64,000 nucleotides of DNA from Oceanihabitans sp. 2_MG-2023 (GTDB taxonomy: Bacteria > Bacteroidota > Bacteroidia > Flavobacteriales > Flavobacteriaceae), in contig NZ_JAUOQT010000004.1 of NCBI RefSeq assembly GCF_030547245.1, forward strand, positions 5,001 through 69,000, read 5' to 3'. Within the stretch, counting starts at the first letter, position 1, and every line of letters begins with the position of its first letter. This document shows positions 49,111 to 58,507 of the stretch, piece by piece. The notes below the pieces were generated by a model. The model was not told where the DNA came from. It made no database searches and worked only from the letters and a program-made list of their open reading frames with translations. The position numbers and the translations under genes are program-made.

Positions 49111-50223
49111 TTATTTAAATATCTTGTTTTTAATTGAAGTAAAAAAGCTTGTATTTGTATTAGATGCTTTTTCTGGTATTAAATTTTTATTAAAATGTAG
49201 CTTCTTATTGTATTTAAGAAAGGAGTTCCCCATTATGGTTTTATTTATTACACTGCATATCGCTTCGGTATTTTTTAAAGGATCTTTTTCGTCCTTTAAT
49301 TTATTAAGTTGAATCGATAATGGAGAGTTCGTATAGGTGCTGTTAATAGTCTTAATAAAACAAGCATTCCACATAGAAACATATTCTTCTCCATCTTTAA
49401 GTTTTAAACTATGGTGTAAATAATTATTTAACTCTTGAAAAAAAGCGGTATTGTTATAAATAAATTTTTTGTTTTTAATTCCTATTTCTAAAAGGTTAAA
49501 TCGCTCTGTATATTTCAATACATAATTATATTTATCTCCTCTAAAATTTAAAGATTTATTTTGTTTTAAATCTTTGGTGTTTTCTTCAAACTTTTTTACG
49601 CAATAATTATATAGCTTAAAATCTAAGGCATTATGTTTTATTACTAAATCTTTAATCTCTTGAGATACCTTATCAAGCTTAGGCCTATTAAGTGTTATTC
49701 GTTTAATATCAATGTTTTTCGGTAATTTTATTCCTGTAATTGAACTAAAGTGTTGTAGTGATTTTGCGTATTCTTCAAAAACACCAACATTAATAGGTAA
49801 GTTGTTAATCGTATTAATAACTAAATCGTAGTCGCTTTGGGTTACTAATTCTTCGTCATACATTCTTTTTCCTAATAGGAAACCAATCATATAGTTTTGC
49901 GTTTGTTTACTTTTAATATATTCTTTTAAATTTCTTGGTACTGGTTTAATTAGTGACATAAACTCTTGTCTGTCTTTAATAAAATAGTATTCAGAAATAA
50001 GTCTGTCTATAGGATTTCTTAACAACATGAATATATGATATGCATCATATTTATTGTAGTTTAATGGATTAAAAATATCTTTCGAATTAGACCTTTTAGT
50101 TTCATATAAAATATGTCTATAATTAAAATCTGGTTTGGTTTGCCATTCTGTTTTATTCATCACACAATTAATTGTAGTGCCTCCAGTTTTAGGAATATGA
50201 ATAAAAATATTTTTTGAACTCAT
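49111..50223 (-). CDS. Sulfotransferase family protein
   Basis: A 370-residue cytoplasmic sulfotransferase-like protein. The 5'-phosphosulfate-binding loop is at the N-terminus in IFIHIPKTGGTTINCVM (5-21), and a 3'-phosphate-binding segment follows in HIFMLLRNPIDRLISEYYF (about 62-80). It should transfer sulfate from PAPS to a carbohydrate or lipid acceptor. The C-terminal third (DKYNYVLKYTERFNLLEIGI...) is less recognisable. It lies head to head with a glycosyltransferase gene, which suggests, but does not show, a shared surface-glycan role. Confidence 0.82.
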   Translation of the reverse strand: MSSKNIFIHIPKTGGTTINCVMNKTEWQTKPDFNYRHILYETKRSNSKDIFNPLNYNKYDAYHIFMLLRNPIDRLISEYYFIKDRQEFMSLIKPVPRNLKEYIKSKQTQNYMIGFLLGKRMYDEELVTQSDYDLVINTINNLPINVGVFEEYAKSLQHFSSITGIKLPKNIDIKRITLNRPKLDKVSQEIKDLVIKHNALDFKLYNYCVKKFEENTKDLKQNKSLNFRGDKYNYVLKYTERFNLLEIGIKNKKFIYNNTAFFQELNNYLHHSLKLKDGEEYVSMWNACFIKTINSTYTNSPLSIQLNKLKDEKDPLKNTEAICSVINKTIMGNSFLKYNKKLHFNKNLIPEKASNTNTSFFTSIKNKIFK

Positions 50224-50297
50224 TGTTAATACAATTTTATATAAAGATACTGATTTTTGAAAGATAATAATTTATTCGATTGTCTTACATTTGTAGC

Positions 50298-51302
50298 ATG
50301 CATTTAGACTTTTCATTTATTATTCCTGTTTATAACAGACCTCAAGAAATTGATGAGTTATTGCATAGTTTTACGCTATTAAAAACAAAAGCAAGCTTTC
50401 AAGTTGTTATTGTAGAAGATGGCTCGACAAAGACCTCTAAAGAGGTTGTAAATAAATATACAGATCAATTAGATATAGCATACTATTTTAAGTCCAACTC
50501 AGGTCCTGGTGATTCTAGAAATTTTGGAATGTATAAAGCGACCGGTAACTATTTTATTATTTTAGATAGTGATTGTATTTTGCCTTCACAATATTTAAAT
50601 GAAGTTAGTAATAGTCTAGATAAAGAGTATGTAGACTGTTTTGGAGGTCCAGATGCAGCAGATACTTCGTTTACCAATTTACAAAAAGCTATAAATTTCG
50701 CAATGACATCCTTTATTACTACTGGAGGAATTAGAGGGAATAAGAATAGCGTAAATAAGTTTCAACCCCGAAGTTTTAACATGGGGATTTCAAAAAAAGC
50801 ATTCCTTAAAACAAAAGGATTTGGCTCCATTCATCCTGGTGAAGACCCCGATTTATCTATTCGTTTATGGAAACTTGGCTACCAAACAAAATTAATTCCT
50901 GAGGCTTATGTATATCATAAAAGAAGAATTTCTTGGTCTAAATTCTATACACAAGTATATAAATTTGGTATGGTGAGGCCAATTCTTAATGCTTGGCATC
51001 CACAAACAAAGAAAATCACGTATTGGTTTCCTAGTATTTTTAGTTTCGGATTTATTCTAGCTATAGTTTTGTGTTTATTTCATTATAAAGTTTTGTTATG
51101 TGTATATGCATTGTACTTTGTTTTAGCATTTGTTTTAGCTATATTAAAAACAAAAAATATAGTTATTGCTATACAATCTATGCTTGCAATTTGTATTCAG
51201 TTTTATGGTTATGGGTATGGTTTTTTTAAATCGACTTTAATTGTCGGTTTATTAAATAAAATACCCGAAGAGCAATTTCCAGAATTATTCTTTAAAAAAT
51301 AA
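50298..51302 (+). CDS. Family 2 glycosyltransferase
   Basis: A 334-residue GT2 enzyme. The nucleotide-sugar binding start is FSFIIPVYNRPQEIDELLHSF, the metal-binding DxD equivalent is ILDSDCILPSQYL (about 93) and the acceptor-side motif is GEDPDLSIRLWKLGY (about 182-196). Two or three hydrophobic helices follow (about 255-300), so it is membrane-bound. The start is set at ATG 50298: a -7-like TACATTTG (50286-50293) lies within the longer frame that begins at 50280. The stop overlaps the YbbR-like gene. Confidence 0.88.
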   Translation: MHLDFSFIIPVYNRPQEIDELLHSFTLLKTKASFQVVIVEDGSTKTSKEVVNKYTDQLDIAYYFKSNSGPGDSRNFGMYKATGNYFIILDSDCILPSQYLNEVSNSLDKEYVDCFGGPDAADTSFTNLQKAINFAMTSFITTGGIRGNKNSVNKFQPRSFNMGISKKAFLKTKGFGSIHPGEDPDLSIRLWKLGYQTKLIPEAYVYHKRRISWSKFYTQVYKFGMVRPILNAWHPQTKKITYWFPSIFSFGFILAIVLCLFHYKVLLCVYALYFVLAFVLAILKTKNIVIAIQSMLAICIQFYGYGYGFFKSTLIVGLLNKIPEEQFPELFFKK

Positions 51303-52267
51303 TGTTAAATAAGATTAAATTAGAATTTTTATCGTTTATAAAAACAAAAAAAATTAATATTTTTTTACTGTTTTTGGCATTAGCATTTGGTATTTTGTTA
51401 CTTACTAAATTATCTAAAAGCTATACAAATACTTTTGTTTTTAATATTGATAAAATTAATATTCCCGAAGAAGAAGTAATACTTAACGATACGAGTCAAG
51501 TATTAGAAATTACTATAAAAACGTATGGGTTCGATTTATTGCAATACCATTTTTCTAAACCTAAAATACGAATAGATTTTTCTAAACATATTGATAAAAC
51601 AGATTCTGCTTACATTTGGAGTAAAAACAAAGCATTTGCAGCATTACACAATCAATTTAATAAAAATATAGAATTGGTAAATATTGTTCCAGACAGTTTG
51701 TGGTTTGCTTATGATGTAAATGCAGTTAAAACCGTCCCTATTAAATTACTTTCTAAAATAAGTTATAGCCCTGGTTATAACCTAACAGATAATATTGTTT
51801 TGCAACCCGATTCGGTTAAAATAATTGGAGCAAAAGCCATATTAGATAAAATGGATAAAATAGAGACAGACACGATTACTCTTAGTAATGTAAATCAAAA
51901 CATTTCAAAATCTATAAATTTAAAACTGGATGACTTAGCTAAAGATTTAAAGTTTTCTGTGCATAAAATTGATGTTGAAGCTAAAGTTGAAAAGTATACA
52001 GAAGGGACATTACCAATTGTTGTACAAATAATAAATGTGCCTGTAGATATTAAGCTAAAACATTTTCCAAAGACAGTAAATGTTTCCTATTATACAAGTT
52101 TGGCTAAATTTAACTCCATAGAAGCCAAAGATTTTAAAGTAATTTGTGATTATAGTAAACTAGTAAAAGGGCAAACGTATTTAGTACCTAAGCTTGATAA
52201 AAAGCCAGAAGCCGTAAAGCACTTTAAAATCAAGCAAGAGTTTATTGAATTTATTATTACAGAATGA
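51302..52267 (+). CDS. YbbR-like domain protein
   Basis: A 321-residue membrane-anchored protein with one N-terminal helix (about 18-36) and a periplasmic beta-rich region with YbbR-like repeats (VKTVPIKLLSKISYSPGYNLTDNIVLQPDSVKIIGAKAIL, about 140-180, and TEGTLPIVVQIINVPVDIKL). In Firmicutes YbbR (CdaR) regulates the diadenylate cyclase CdaA, but the flavobacterial form has a different context, here between a glycosyltransferase and coaE, so that role cannot be assumed. It overlaps the glycosyltransferase by one base. Confidence 0.82.
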   Translation: MLNKIKLEFLSFIKTKKINIFLLFLALAFGILLLTKLSKSYTNTFVFNIDKINIPEEEVILNDTSQVLEITIKTYGFDLLQYHFSKPKIRIDFSKHIDKTDSAYIWSKNKAFAALHNQFNKNIELVNIVPDSLWFAYDVNAVKTVPIKLLSKISYSPGYNLTDNIVLQPDSVKIIGAKAILDKMDKIETDTITLSNVNQNISKSINLKLDDLAKDLKFSVHKIDVEAKVEKYTEGTLPIVVQIINVPVDIKLKHFPKTVNVSYYTSLAKFNSIEAKDFKVICDYSKLVKGQTYLVPKLDKKPEAVKHFKIKQEFIEFIITE

Positions 52268-52314
52268 AACTTCAAGCACGTAAGTAATATTACGTATTAA
52301 TTACAATATAACAC

Positions 52315-52908
52315 ATGAAAATAGTTGGTCTTACAGGTGGGATTGGTAGTGGGAAAACTACAGTTGCAAAAGAGTTTAATAAACTTGGAGTGCCTATTTA
52401 CATTGCTGATGATGAAGCTAAAAAGCTCATGAATAGGTCTAAAGTTATTAAGAGAAAGTTAATAGCGCTTTTTGGCGAAGATGCGTATAAAAATGAAAAA
52501 CTTAACAGACCGTATTTAGCGAAGCTTATTTTTAATGACGAAAGTTTATTAAAAAAAATGAATGCTATAGTACATCCAAAAGTAGCGCAACATTTTAAAA
52601 GATGGCTTAAAAAACAAGATGCACCATACATCATTAAAGAAGTAGCTATTTTATTTGAAAACGGAAGCTACAAACATTGCGATTATATAATAACTGTAAC
52701 AGCAGCAATAGATACGCGAATGGAACGTTTGTTAAAAAGAGACAATACAACAGTTTCTAAAATTGAAGCAATTATGAATAATCAATGGAAAGACGAAGAG
52801 AAAATAGCATTGTCTCAGTATGTAATTTATAACGATATTTTAGAAGATACTATTTTTCAGGTGCAAAAAACCCATAATGAGTTACTTAAATCAATTATAA
52901 GTCTATAA
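52315..52908 (+). CDS. coaE: Dephospho-CoA kinase
   Basis: A 197-residue CoaE for the final phosphorylation in coenzyme A synthesis. The P-loop is GLTGGIGSGKTTVAKEF (5-21), followed by the YIADDEAKKLM substrate segment and the HPKVAQHFKRWL region. Length is normal. It follows the YbbR-like gene after 47 bases. Confidence 0.96.
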   Translation: MKIVGLTGGIGSGKTTVAKEFNKLGVPIYIADDEAKKLMNRSKVIKRKLIALFGEDAYKNEKLNRPYLAKLIFNDESLLKKMNAIVHPKVAQHFKRWLKKQDAPYIIKEVAILFENGSYKHCDYIITVTAAIDTRMERLLKRDNTTVSKIEAIMNNQWKDEEKIALSQYVIYNDILEDTIFQVQKTHNELLKSIISL

Positions 52909-52978
52909 TTTTAACATTTTTGTTAATGTAAGGTTAAAAGCTATAACACCTAAATGTTAAAATGTTAATTTTGACCAG

Positions 52979-54559
52979 ATGAGCAAAAAGTTATTCATCT
53001 TACTAATTATTTTAATGAGTTTATCGCTTATAGGAATTATTTCTGTACAAGCATATTATATTAAAAACTCGGTAGATAATAAAAAAGAGCAGTTTAATTT
53101 TAATGTAAAAAAAGCATTAAGTTATACAACAGCTGCTATTGAAAATAAGGAGCTAGATAAGTATTACACCATGTTTCAACAGCTTGCAGAACAAAAAAAG
53201 CAAGCAGACACTGTAGCAATTAAGAACTTATTTATAGTACAACAAAACCAAAACACTAACGAAACGATAGTGTATAAGAGTGGTATTTTTGAAGAGAATC
53301 ACACATTGTCTTCCGCGTTCTTTGACATAGGTTTAGATAGAGATAGTATTAATATACAAAGAATACTAAGCAATTCGGAAACCAAAATTTATTCAAATTC
53401 TAACGGAACTGATTCCGATTTAAATATGAATCCAGTATTAAGTATTTCTAACTCAGGAAGACTTACAGAAGCAGAAAAAATAAATTTTGAAAAAGCTTTT
53501 AGAACATTTGCTAGTAGAATGCCAATTCATAAAAGAGTTTTAAATAAAGAAATTAATAGATTATTAAAAAAACAGCTTAATGAAGATAATATTAATATAG
53601 ATTTTCAATATGCAATTTACGATAATGATCTAGCAACAAAAGTACACAGTGAAGCATTCGAGTTACAAAATGCATCTACTTTTAGTGTGCCAATTTTTGA
53701 AAACGAATTAAACGATAATAATTATAGATTGCTTGTAAATTTTCCAGAACACAATAAATTTATTTGGTCTTCAATAATTAGCATGATGATTTTGTCTATA
53801 GTATTTACTGGTATTATTATTTTAGCTTACGCGAGTGCATTATTGCAGCTTTTTAGACAACGAAAAATTTCGGAAATTAAAACAGATTTCATTAATAATA
53901 TGACGCATGAGTTTAAAACACCTATTGCTACTATTAACTTGGCTTTAGATGCTATAAGAAATCCAAAAATTATAGACGATAAAGAAAAAGTGCTTCGTTA
54001 TCTCAGCATGATAAAAGATGAGAATAAACGCATGCATGCACAAGTAGAAAATGTACTAAGAATATCTAAACTTGAAAAAAATGAACTAAACATTAGTAAG
54101 GAAAATGTAGACTTGCACGACTTAATAGAAGATGCAATTACACATGTAGAGTTAATTATAGAAGATAAGAAGGGATATTTAAAAACAAACCTTATAGCAG
54201 ATAAGACTTCGGTCTTAGCTAACGATACTCACTTTACCAATGTGATAGTAAATATTTTGGACAATGCTATTAAGTATTCTCCAGAAGCACCAGAAATAGA
54301 AGTTTCTACAGAAAATGTAGGAGAAAATATTCTATTAAAAATTAAAGACCATGGAAGTGGTATGAGCAAAATAGCTCAAAAACGTGTTTTTGAAAAATTT
54401 TATAGAGAACACACAGGAAACATACATAATGTAAAAGGACACGGATTAGGTCTTGCATATGTAAAAAGAATGATAGACGACCATCATGGTCACATATCAG
54501 TAGAAAGTGAAAAAGACAAAGGAAGTACTTTTACAATAAGGCTTCCATTAATATCATAA
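52979..54559 (+). CDS. Sensor histidine kinase
   Basis: A 526-residue membrane histidine kinase. Two transmembrane helices (5-27 and about 263-290) enclose a periplasmic sensor domain of about 235 residues that I do not recognise. The phosphorylated histidine is H310 in NNMTHEFKTPIATI; the ATPase domain has the N box NILDNAIKYSPE, the G1 DHGSGMS and the G2 GHGLGLAYVKRM. No HAMP domain is obvious. It is partnered with the response regulator 4 bases downstream; the layout is similar to the RprX/RprY pair of Bacteroides. Confidence 0.94.
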   Translation: MSKKLFILLIILMSLSLIGIISVQAYYIKNSVDNKKEQFNFNVKKALSYTTAAIENKELDKYYTMFQQLAEQKKQADTVAIKNLFIVQQNQNTNETIVYKSGIFEENHTLSSAFFDIGLDRDSINIQRILSNSETKIYSNSNGTDSDLNMNPVLSISNSGRLTEAEKINFEKAFRTFASRMPIHKRVLNKEINRLLKKQLNEDNINIDFQYAIYDNDLATKVHSEAFELQNASTFSVPIFENELNDNNYRLLVNFPEHNKFIWSSIISMMILSIVFTGIIILAYASALLQLFRQRKISEIKTDFINNMTHEFKTPIATINLALDAIRNPKIIDDKEKVLRYLSMIKDENKRMHAQVENVLRISKLEKNELNISKENVDLHDLIEDAITHVELIIEDKKGYLKTNLIADKTSVLANDTHFTNVIVNILDNAIKYSPEAPEIEVSTENVGENILLKIKDHGSGMSKIAQKRVFEKFYREHTGNIHNVKGHGLGLAYVKRMIDDHHGHISVESEKDKGSTFTIRLPLIS

Positions 54560-54563
54560 AGCT

Positions 54564-55274
54564 ATGAACGAACAACAAAAGAGGATATTATTAGTAGAGG
54601 ACGACCCAAATTTCGGAACCGTTTTAAAAGATTATTTAATGATGAATGATTACGAAGTTACACATGCCAAAAATGGTATGGAGGGCTTTGAAAAATTCAA
54701 AAAAGATGATTTCGATTTATGTATTTTAGATGTCATGATGCCTTATAAAGATGGTTTCACTTTAGCTAAAGAAATACGCGAGAAAAATACAGAAGTGCCA
54801 ATTATTTTCTTAACTGCAAAAGCAATGAAAGAAGATGTTCTTAAAGGATACAAAGTTGGTGCAGATGATTATTTAAACAAGCCATTTGATAGCGAAGTGT
54901 TATTAATGAAAATTAAAGCAATTATTCAACGTAAAGCTTCAGATACTGTTGCTGATAGTAAACAGTTTGAGTTTAAAATTGGAGGTTTTGATTTAAACTC
55001 TAAACTTCGTTTTTTAACTTACAATGGAGGTGAACAAGTAAAACTATCTCCTAAAGAGAATGAACTTTTACGCTTGTTAGCTTTACATGAAAATGATTTA
55101 ATGCCTAGAGAATTAGCATTAACAAAAATTTGGAGAGACGATAATTATTTCACCTCTAGAAGTATGGATGTTTATATAGCGAAGCTACGTAAATATTTAA
55201 AACTGGATGAAAAGGTAGAAATATTAAACATACATGGTGAAGGCTTTAGACTAGTAGTTAATACAGAAGCTTAA
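54564..55274 (+). CDS. OmpR-family response regulator
   Basis: A 236-residue transcription regulator. The receiver domain has the acidic pocket E12-D13-D14, the phosphoacceptor D56 in LCILDVMMP, the threonine in IFLTAKA and the lysine in YLNKPF. A winged-helix DNA-binding domain follows (LSPKENELLRLLALHEND, RSMDVYIAKLRKYL). It should be phosphorylated by the histidine kinase upstream. Its targets are unknown. A terminator follows. Confidence 0.95.
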   Translation: MNEQQKRILLVEDDPNFGTVLKDYLMMNDYEVTHAKNGMEGFEKFKKDDFDLCILDVMMPYKDGFTLAKEIREKNTEVPIIFLTAKAMKEDVLKGYKVGADDYLNKPFDSEVLLMKIKAIIQRKASDTVADSKQFEFKIGGFDLNSKLRFLTYNGGEQVKLSPKENELLRLLALHENDLMPRELALTKIWRDDNYFTSRSMDVYIAKLRKYLKLDEKVEILNIHGEGFRLVVNTEA

Positions 55275-55294
55275 AATTTTAGTATATATATAAA

Positions 55295-55330
55295 TAAAAA
55301 ATCCAACTTTTTTAAGTTGGATTTTTTATT
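55295..55330. terminator. Bidirectional terminator between convergent genes
   Basis: A 13-bp perfect stem (55297-55309 with 55314-55326), rich in A and T at its base, sits between the response regulator and the DUF5995 gene that converge on it. A T run is available in both directions. Confidence 0.85.
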
Positions 55331-55362
55331 TTCTGTTTTTTAAAAAAAATTAGCTGAGACTT

Positions 55363-56115
55363 TTAAGCTTTAAGTTTAGATATAATAAGGCCAACATTTT
55401 TTTCTTCAAATTTACCTATAAGTTGTAAGGCAAATTTTAAAATTTTAGATTTTGGCGATTTAATAATTTGGGAAAGCTTTACAACCAGTAAGTCAATTTT
55501 ATTTATAGCTTCAGTATTGTTGTTATTTCCTAAAGCCCATAATAAATTAGCATTATTCCAAGCTTGTTGTCTTGCTTTTCGCATACTAAAGTCTATTATT
55601 TTTTCATCGGTTTTTTTTCCAATAAAATCTAAGAGAAACATAAGGCGTGACACCTTACTTAGTCGGTCTTGCATTTCATTAACAATATGAAAAAGAATAT
55701 CATTTACTTTATTAAAATCGTTTTCAATTGTAATTAAATTAGAATTCACCATCGTTGTACTTGTAGAAATACTCAGGTCTAAATTTATATGTGCATTCAT
55801 ACCTAAAAGTATGTGCTGTAAAATAGTAAGACTTTCGTTTTTGGCATAAAACGCAAATTCCCAGGATTTACTTACAGGTGTCTTTTTAGAATAATTAGCA
55901 TGAGCATCTAAATAAAGGTTTGCAAAAGCAACATCTAATTTTTCTAAACGTTCATTATCTTCAAAATTTCCTAATAAAATTTCCTTTTGTATTTCAGCAG
56001 TCGTTCTTCGGTATATAAAAGCAAATAAGCCAACTCTATCATTATTTAATATAGCTTGTTCTATAATAGCGTCTAATTGATGTAAAACTTCTTGGATGGT
56101 TGTTGCTCGACTCAT
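55363..56115 (-). CDS. DUF5995 family protein
   Basis: A 250-residue soluble, mostly helical protein. The signature RVGLFAFIYRRTTAEIQKEI and the ILLGMNAHINLDLSIS motif (about 112-126) match the DUF5995 family, in which conserved H and D residues in NAHINLDL suggest a metal site. The function is unknown. It carries no export signal. It is downstream of the NTF2-like gene with about 40 bases between them. Confidence 0.82.
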   Translation of the reverse strand: MSRATTIQEVLHQLDAIIEQAILNNDRVGLFAFIYRRTTAEIQKEILLGNFEDNERLEKLDVAFANLYLDAHANYSKKTPVSKSWEFAFYAKNESLTILQHILLGMNAHINLDLSISTSTTMVNSNLITIENDFNKVNDILFHIVNEMQDRLSKVSRLMFLLDFIGKKTDEKIIDFSMRKARQQAWNNANLLWALGNNNNTEAINKIDLLVVKLSQIIKSPKSKILKFALQLIGKFEEKNVGLIISKLKA

Positions 56116-56155
56116 CTATTTGTTTTTAAGGATAGATATATTTAATTATTAAGAG

Positions 56156-56671
56156 TTATTCTTGCTTTAGGTCAGTAGATTTTTCAATAGAACTAGCGTG
56201 ATCTTTTATGATGTACCAAGTGTTATCTATTTTTTGAAGCGCATAACTTACATGCATTCTATTAAAATAGGGTTTTCCATTTCTTTCGGGTTCTCGATAT
56301 ATGATTTCGGTAATAGCGATGCCAAAATCGGTTCCAATTTCTGTATTTAATATTTTAGTTTCAAAAGTCCATGGTGTTTTAGATGCAAACCATGCTTTAT
56401 GATATGCTATAAAATCGGCAACAGTATTGGTGATTTCTGTTTTTGGTAAAATAAGTTGCATATTTCCTTTTGGAGATAGAGTGCTTTTTAAGGTTTTTAA
56501 GTCTTTATTTGAAACGGCATTTAAATGTTTTTGCATGGTTTCAACAAAAAGCAATTCGTTTTTAGCACTGTAATCTATTAGCGGGTTTCTATGTTCTTTT
56601 TTTTCACAAGAAAGTAGAAGAAAACTTAGCATTATGAAAACACAGGGTATTCTATTTGGTATTGATTTCAT
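56156..56671 (-). CDS. NTF2-like (SnoaL-type) lipoprotein
   Basis: A 171-residue lipoprotein: signal peptide with lipobox SFLLLSCEK (cysteine about 22), followed by an NTF2/SnoaL-like cone domain (LFVETMQKHLNAVSNKDLKTLKSTLSPKGNMQL, NTWYIIKDHAS). Such domains bind small hydrophobic ligands or serve as dimerisation units. Its start lies 20 bases within the end of miaA, so translation is probably coupled. No active-site residues are evident. Confidence 0.78.
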   Translation of the reverse strand: MKSIPNRIPCVFIMLSFLLLSCEKKEHRNPLIDYSAKNELLFVETMQKHLNAVSNKDLKTLKSTLSPKGNMQLILPKTEITNTVADFIAYHKAWFASKTPWTFETKILNTEIGTDFGIAITEIIYREPERNGKPYFNRMHVSYALQKIDNTWYIIKDHASSIEKSTDLKQE

Positions 56672-57572
56672 GTGTGATTTTTTTAATTATTGGTTCTAGT
56701 GCTGTTTTATAATCAAACCATAAGGTTTTCTCATTTCTTTTAAACCACGTAAGTTGACGCTTAGCAAATCTGCGAGAATTCTTTTTTATTTCGCTGATTG
56801 CAAATTCTAACGACCACGTTTCACTAAAATAATTAAAAATCTCCTTATAACCAACAGTGTTTAAGGCGTTTAATTTTTTGTTTGGAATTAATTTTTTCGC
56901 TTCGTCTAGCAAACCTTCTTCTAGCATAATATCTACACGTGTATTAATTCGGTTATAAATAATATCTCGATCTGCTGTTAAACCAATAGTTATTGTTTTA
57001 AAAGGCCTTCTATTTTTTTCTTTATTAATAAAAGAAGCATAGGGTTTTCCTGTGCCAATACAGACTTCTAGTGCTCGAATAACCCGTTGCGGATTTTTTA
57101 ATGCAATGGTATTATAAGTCGCTTCGTCTAATTCTTTTAATTGTTTTTGAAGCGTTTCTAAACCTTCGTTTTTTAACCGAATATTCAGTTTTTCTCGAAT
57201 GCTTTTATCTACATCTGGAAAATAATCTAATCCTTTAGTTACGGCATCTACATATAATCCTGAACCACCAACCATAATTACTACATCATGCATTTTATGT
57301 AGCTCTTCAAGTTTTTGTATCGCATCTTTTTCGAAAGAGCCAACACTGTATTCCTCTTGAATAGATTTATGGTGAATAAAATGATGTTTCGCTTCAGCCA
57401 ATTCTTGTGGAGTAGGAGCAGCAGTGCCAATTTGCATTTCTTTGAAAAATTGTCTAGAATCTGCCGAAATAATTTCGGTATTATAATGTTGCGCAAGTTT
57501 AATACTAAGGCTTGTTTTCCCAATTGCTGTTGGTCCAACTATAGAAATTAGGTATTTAGGAGTAATAATCAA
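56652..57572 (-). CDS. miaA: tRNA dimethylallyltransferase
   Basis: A 306-residue MiaA that adds a dimethylallyl group to A37 of tRNAs reading codons that begin with U. The P-loop is GPTAIGKTSLSIKLAQ (13-28), the SADSRQFFKEMQIGTAAPT block follows, and the tRNA-binding region has LKNPQRVIRALEVCIGTGKP. trmD in the same window modifies the same tRNA position on other tRNAs. The start at ATG 57572 yields a normal length. Confidence 0.96.
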   Translation of the reverse strand: MIITPKYLISIVGPTAIGKTSLSIKLAQHYNTEIISADSRQFFKEMQIGTAAPTPQELAEAKHHFIHHKSIQEEYSVGSFEKDAIQKLEELHKMHDVVIMVGGSGLYVDAVTKGLDYFPDVDKSIREKLNIRLKNEGLETLQKQLKELDEATYNTIALKNPQRVIRALEVCIGTGKPYASFINKEKNRRPFKTITIGLTADRDIIYNRINTRVDIMLEEGLLDEAKKLIPNKKLNALNTVGYKEIFNYFSETWSLEFAISEIKKNSRRFAKRQLTWFKRNEKTLWFDYKTALEPIIKKITHEINTK

Positions 57573-57582
57573 AAGGCGTTAT

Positions 57583-58431
57583 TTAAGGATGCAGTTTTTC
57601 ACCACAATTATAACAAAAGTCTGCGTTGTCTTGGTGTTTTTCTTTTAAACAATTTCTGCAAGATTGAGAGTTTACGTGGACAGTATCCTCTTTTTTTTGT
57701 TTTTCTTCTTTGTTTTGGTTGGTATATTCTGCAGAAACAATTCCTGTTGGTACCGCAATAATTCCGTACCCTAAAATCATGACTAAAGATGCTATAAATT
57801 GCCCCAAAGGGGTTTGTGGAGCAATATCACCAAAACCTACAGTTGTAAGTGTTACAATACACCAATATACACTTTTAGGAATGTTTGTAAAACCATTTTC
57901 TTCGCCTTCAATCATATACATGATAGTACCTAAAATAACAGCAACAATTATCACTGCAAATAAAAACACAGATATTTTTGCTCTACTTGCTTTTAAAGCA
58001 TTTACTAAATTGTTTGAAGCTCCTAAGTAACGTGCCAGTTTTAATATTCTAAATACGCGTAATAAACGTAAAGCTCTTAATGCTGCTAGTGCATGAACTC
58101 CTCCAAAAATTAGCGATAAGTATTTTGGAATTGTAGAAAGTAAATCTATAACACCATAAAAACTAGTAATGTATTTTAAAGGCTTATTTACCGTTATAAT
58201 TCTTGCTATATATTCTATAGAAAATAAAATCGTTATTATCCATTCTGAAATATTAAGAAGATTATGATATTTTATATCGATGCTTTTTACACTTTCTAGC
58301 ATAACTAGTAAGATACTTGCAATAATTGCAACAAGTAATACTACATCAAATAATTTACCTGCAGGAGTATCTGCTTCATAAATAATTTCATGAAGTCTTT
58401 CTTTCCAGTTTTTGTAAGATGTGTTACTCAT
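57583..58431 (-). CDS. Voltage-gated-type potassium channel with C-terminal zinc ribbon
   Basis: A 282-residue six-helix cation channel. The voltage sensor has a charged S4 (RALRLLRVFRILKLARYL, 119-136), and the pore carries the K+ selectivity filter TVGFGD at 197-202. After S6 there is a charged linker (KEEKQKKED) and a zinc ribbon with C258, C261, C273 and C276. The channel is a Kv-like bacterial ion transporter. The zinc ribbon is common in soluble regulators but less so at a channel tail, where it may regulate assembly or partners. A -7-like TACTTTTG at 58437-58444 lies just before the start. Confidence 0.9.
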   Translation of the reverse strand: MSNTSYKNWKERLHEIIYEADTPAGKLFDVVLLVAIIASILLVMLESVKSIDIKYHNLLNISEWIITILFSIEYIARIITVNKPLKYITSFYGVIDLLSTIPKYLSLIFGGVHALAALRALRLLRVFRILKLARYLGASNNLVNALKASRAKISVFLFAVIIVAVILGTIMYMIEGEENGFTNIPKSVYWCIVTLTTVGFGDIAPQTPLGQFIASLVMILGYGIIAVPTGIVSAEYTNQNKEEKQKKEDTVHVNSQSCRNCLKEKHQDNADFCYNCGEKLHP

Positions 58432-58436
58432 AGTTT

Positions 58437-58444
58437 CAAAAGTA
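58437..58444 (-). promoter_or_regulatory. Possible -7 element for the channel gene
   Basis: TACTTTTG on the minus strand fits TAnnTTTG but lies only 6 bases before the start codon, implying a very short or absent leader. No -33 TTG is present at 19 bases. Confidence 0.35.
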
Positions 58445-58507
58445 GTGAAAAAGATTTATTACTTCCTTTTTAATACAATAGATGTGTTGTTTTGTATACT
58501 AACTACT

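Noticed and set aside
50280-50297. Six extra N-terminal residues of the glycosyltransferase
   Set aside because: A -7-like element covers this stretch, and the following ATG 50298 gives the usual short lead into the FIIPVYNR motif.
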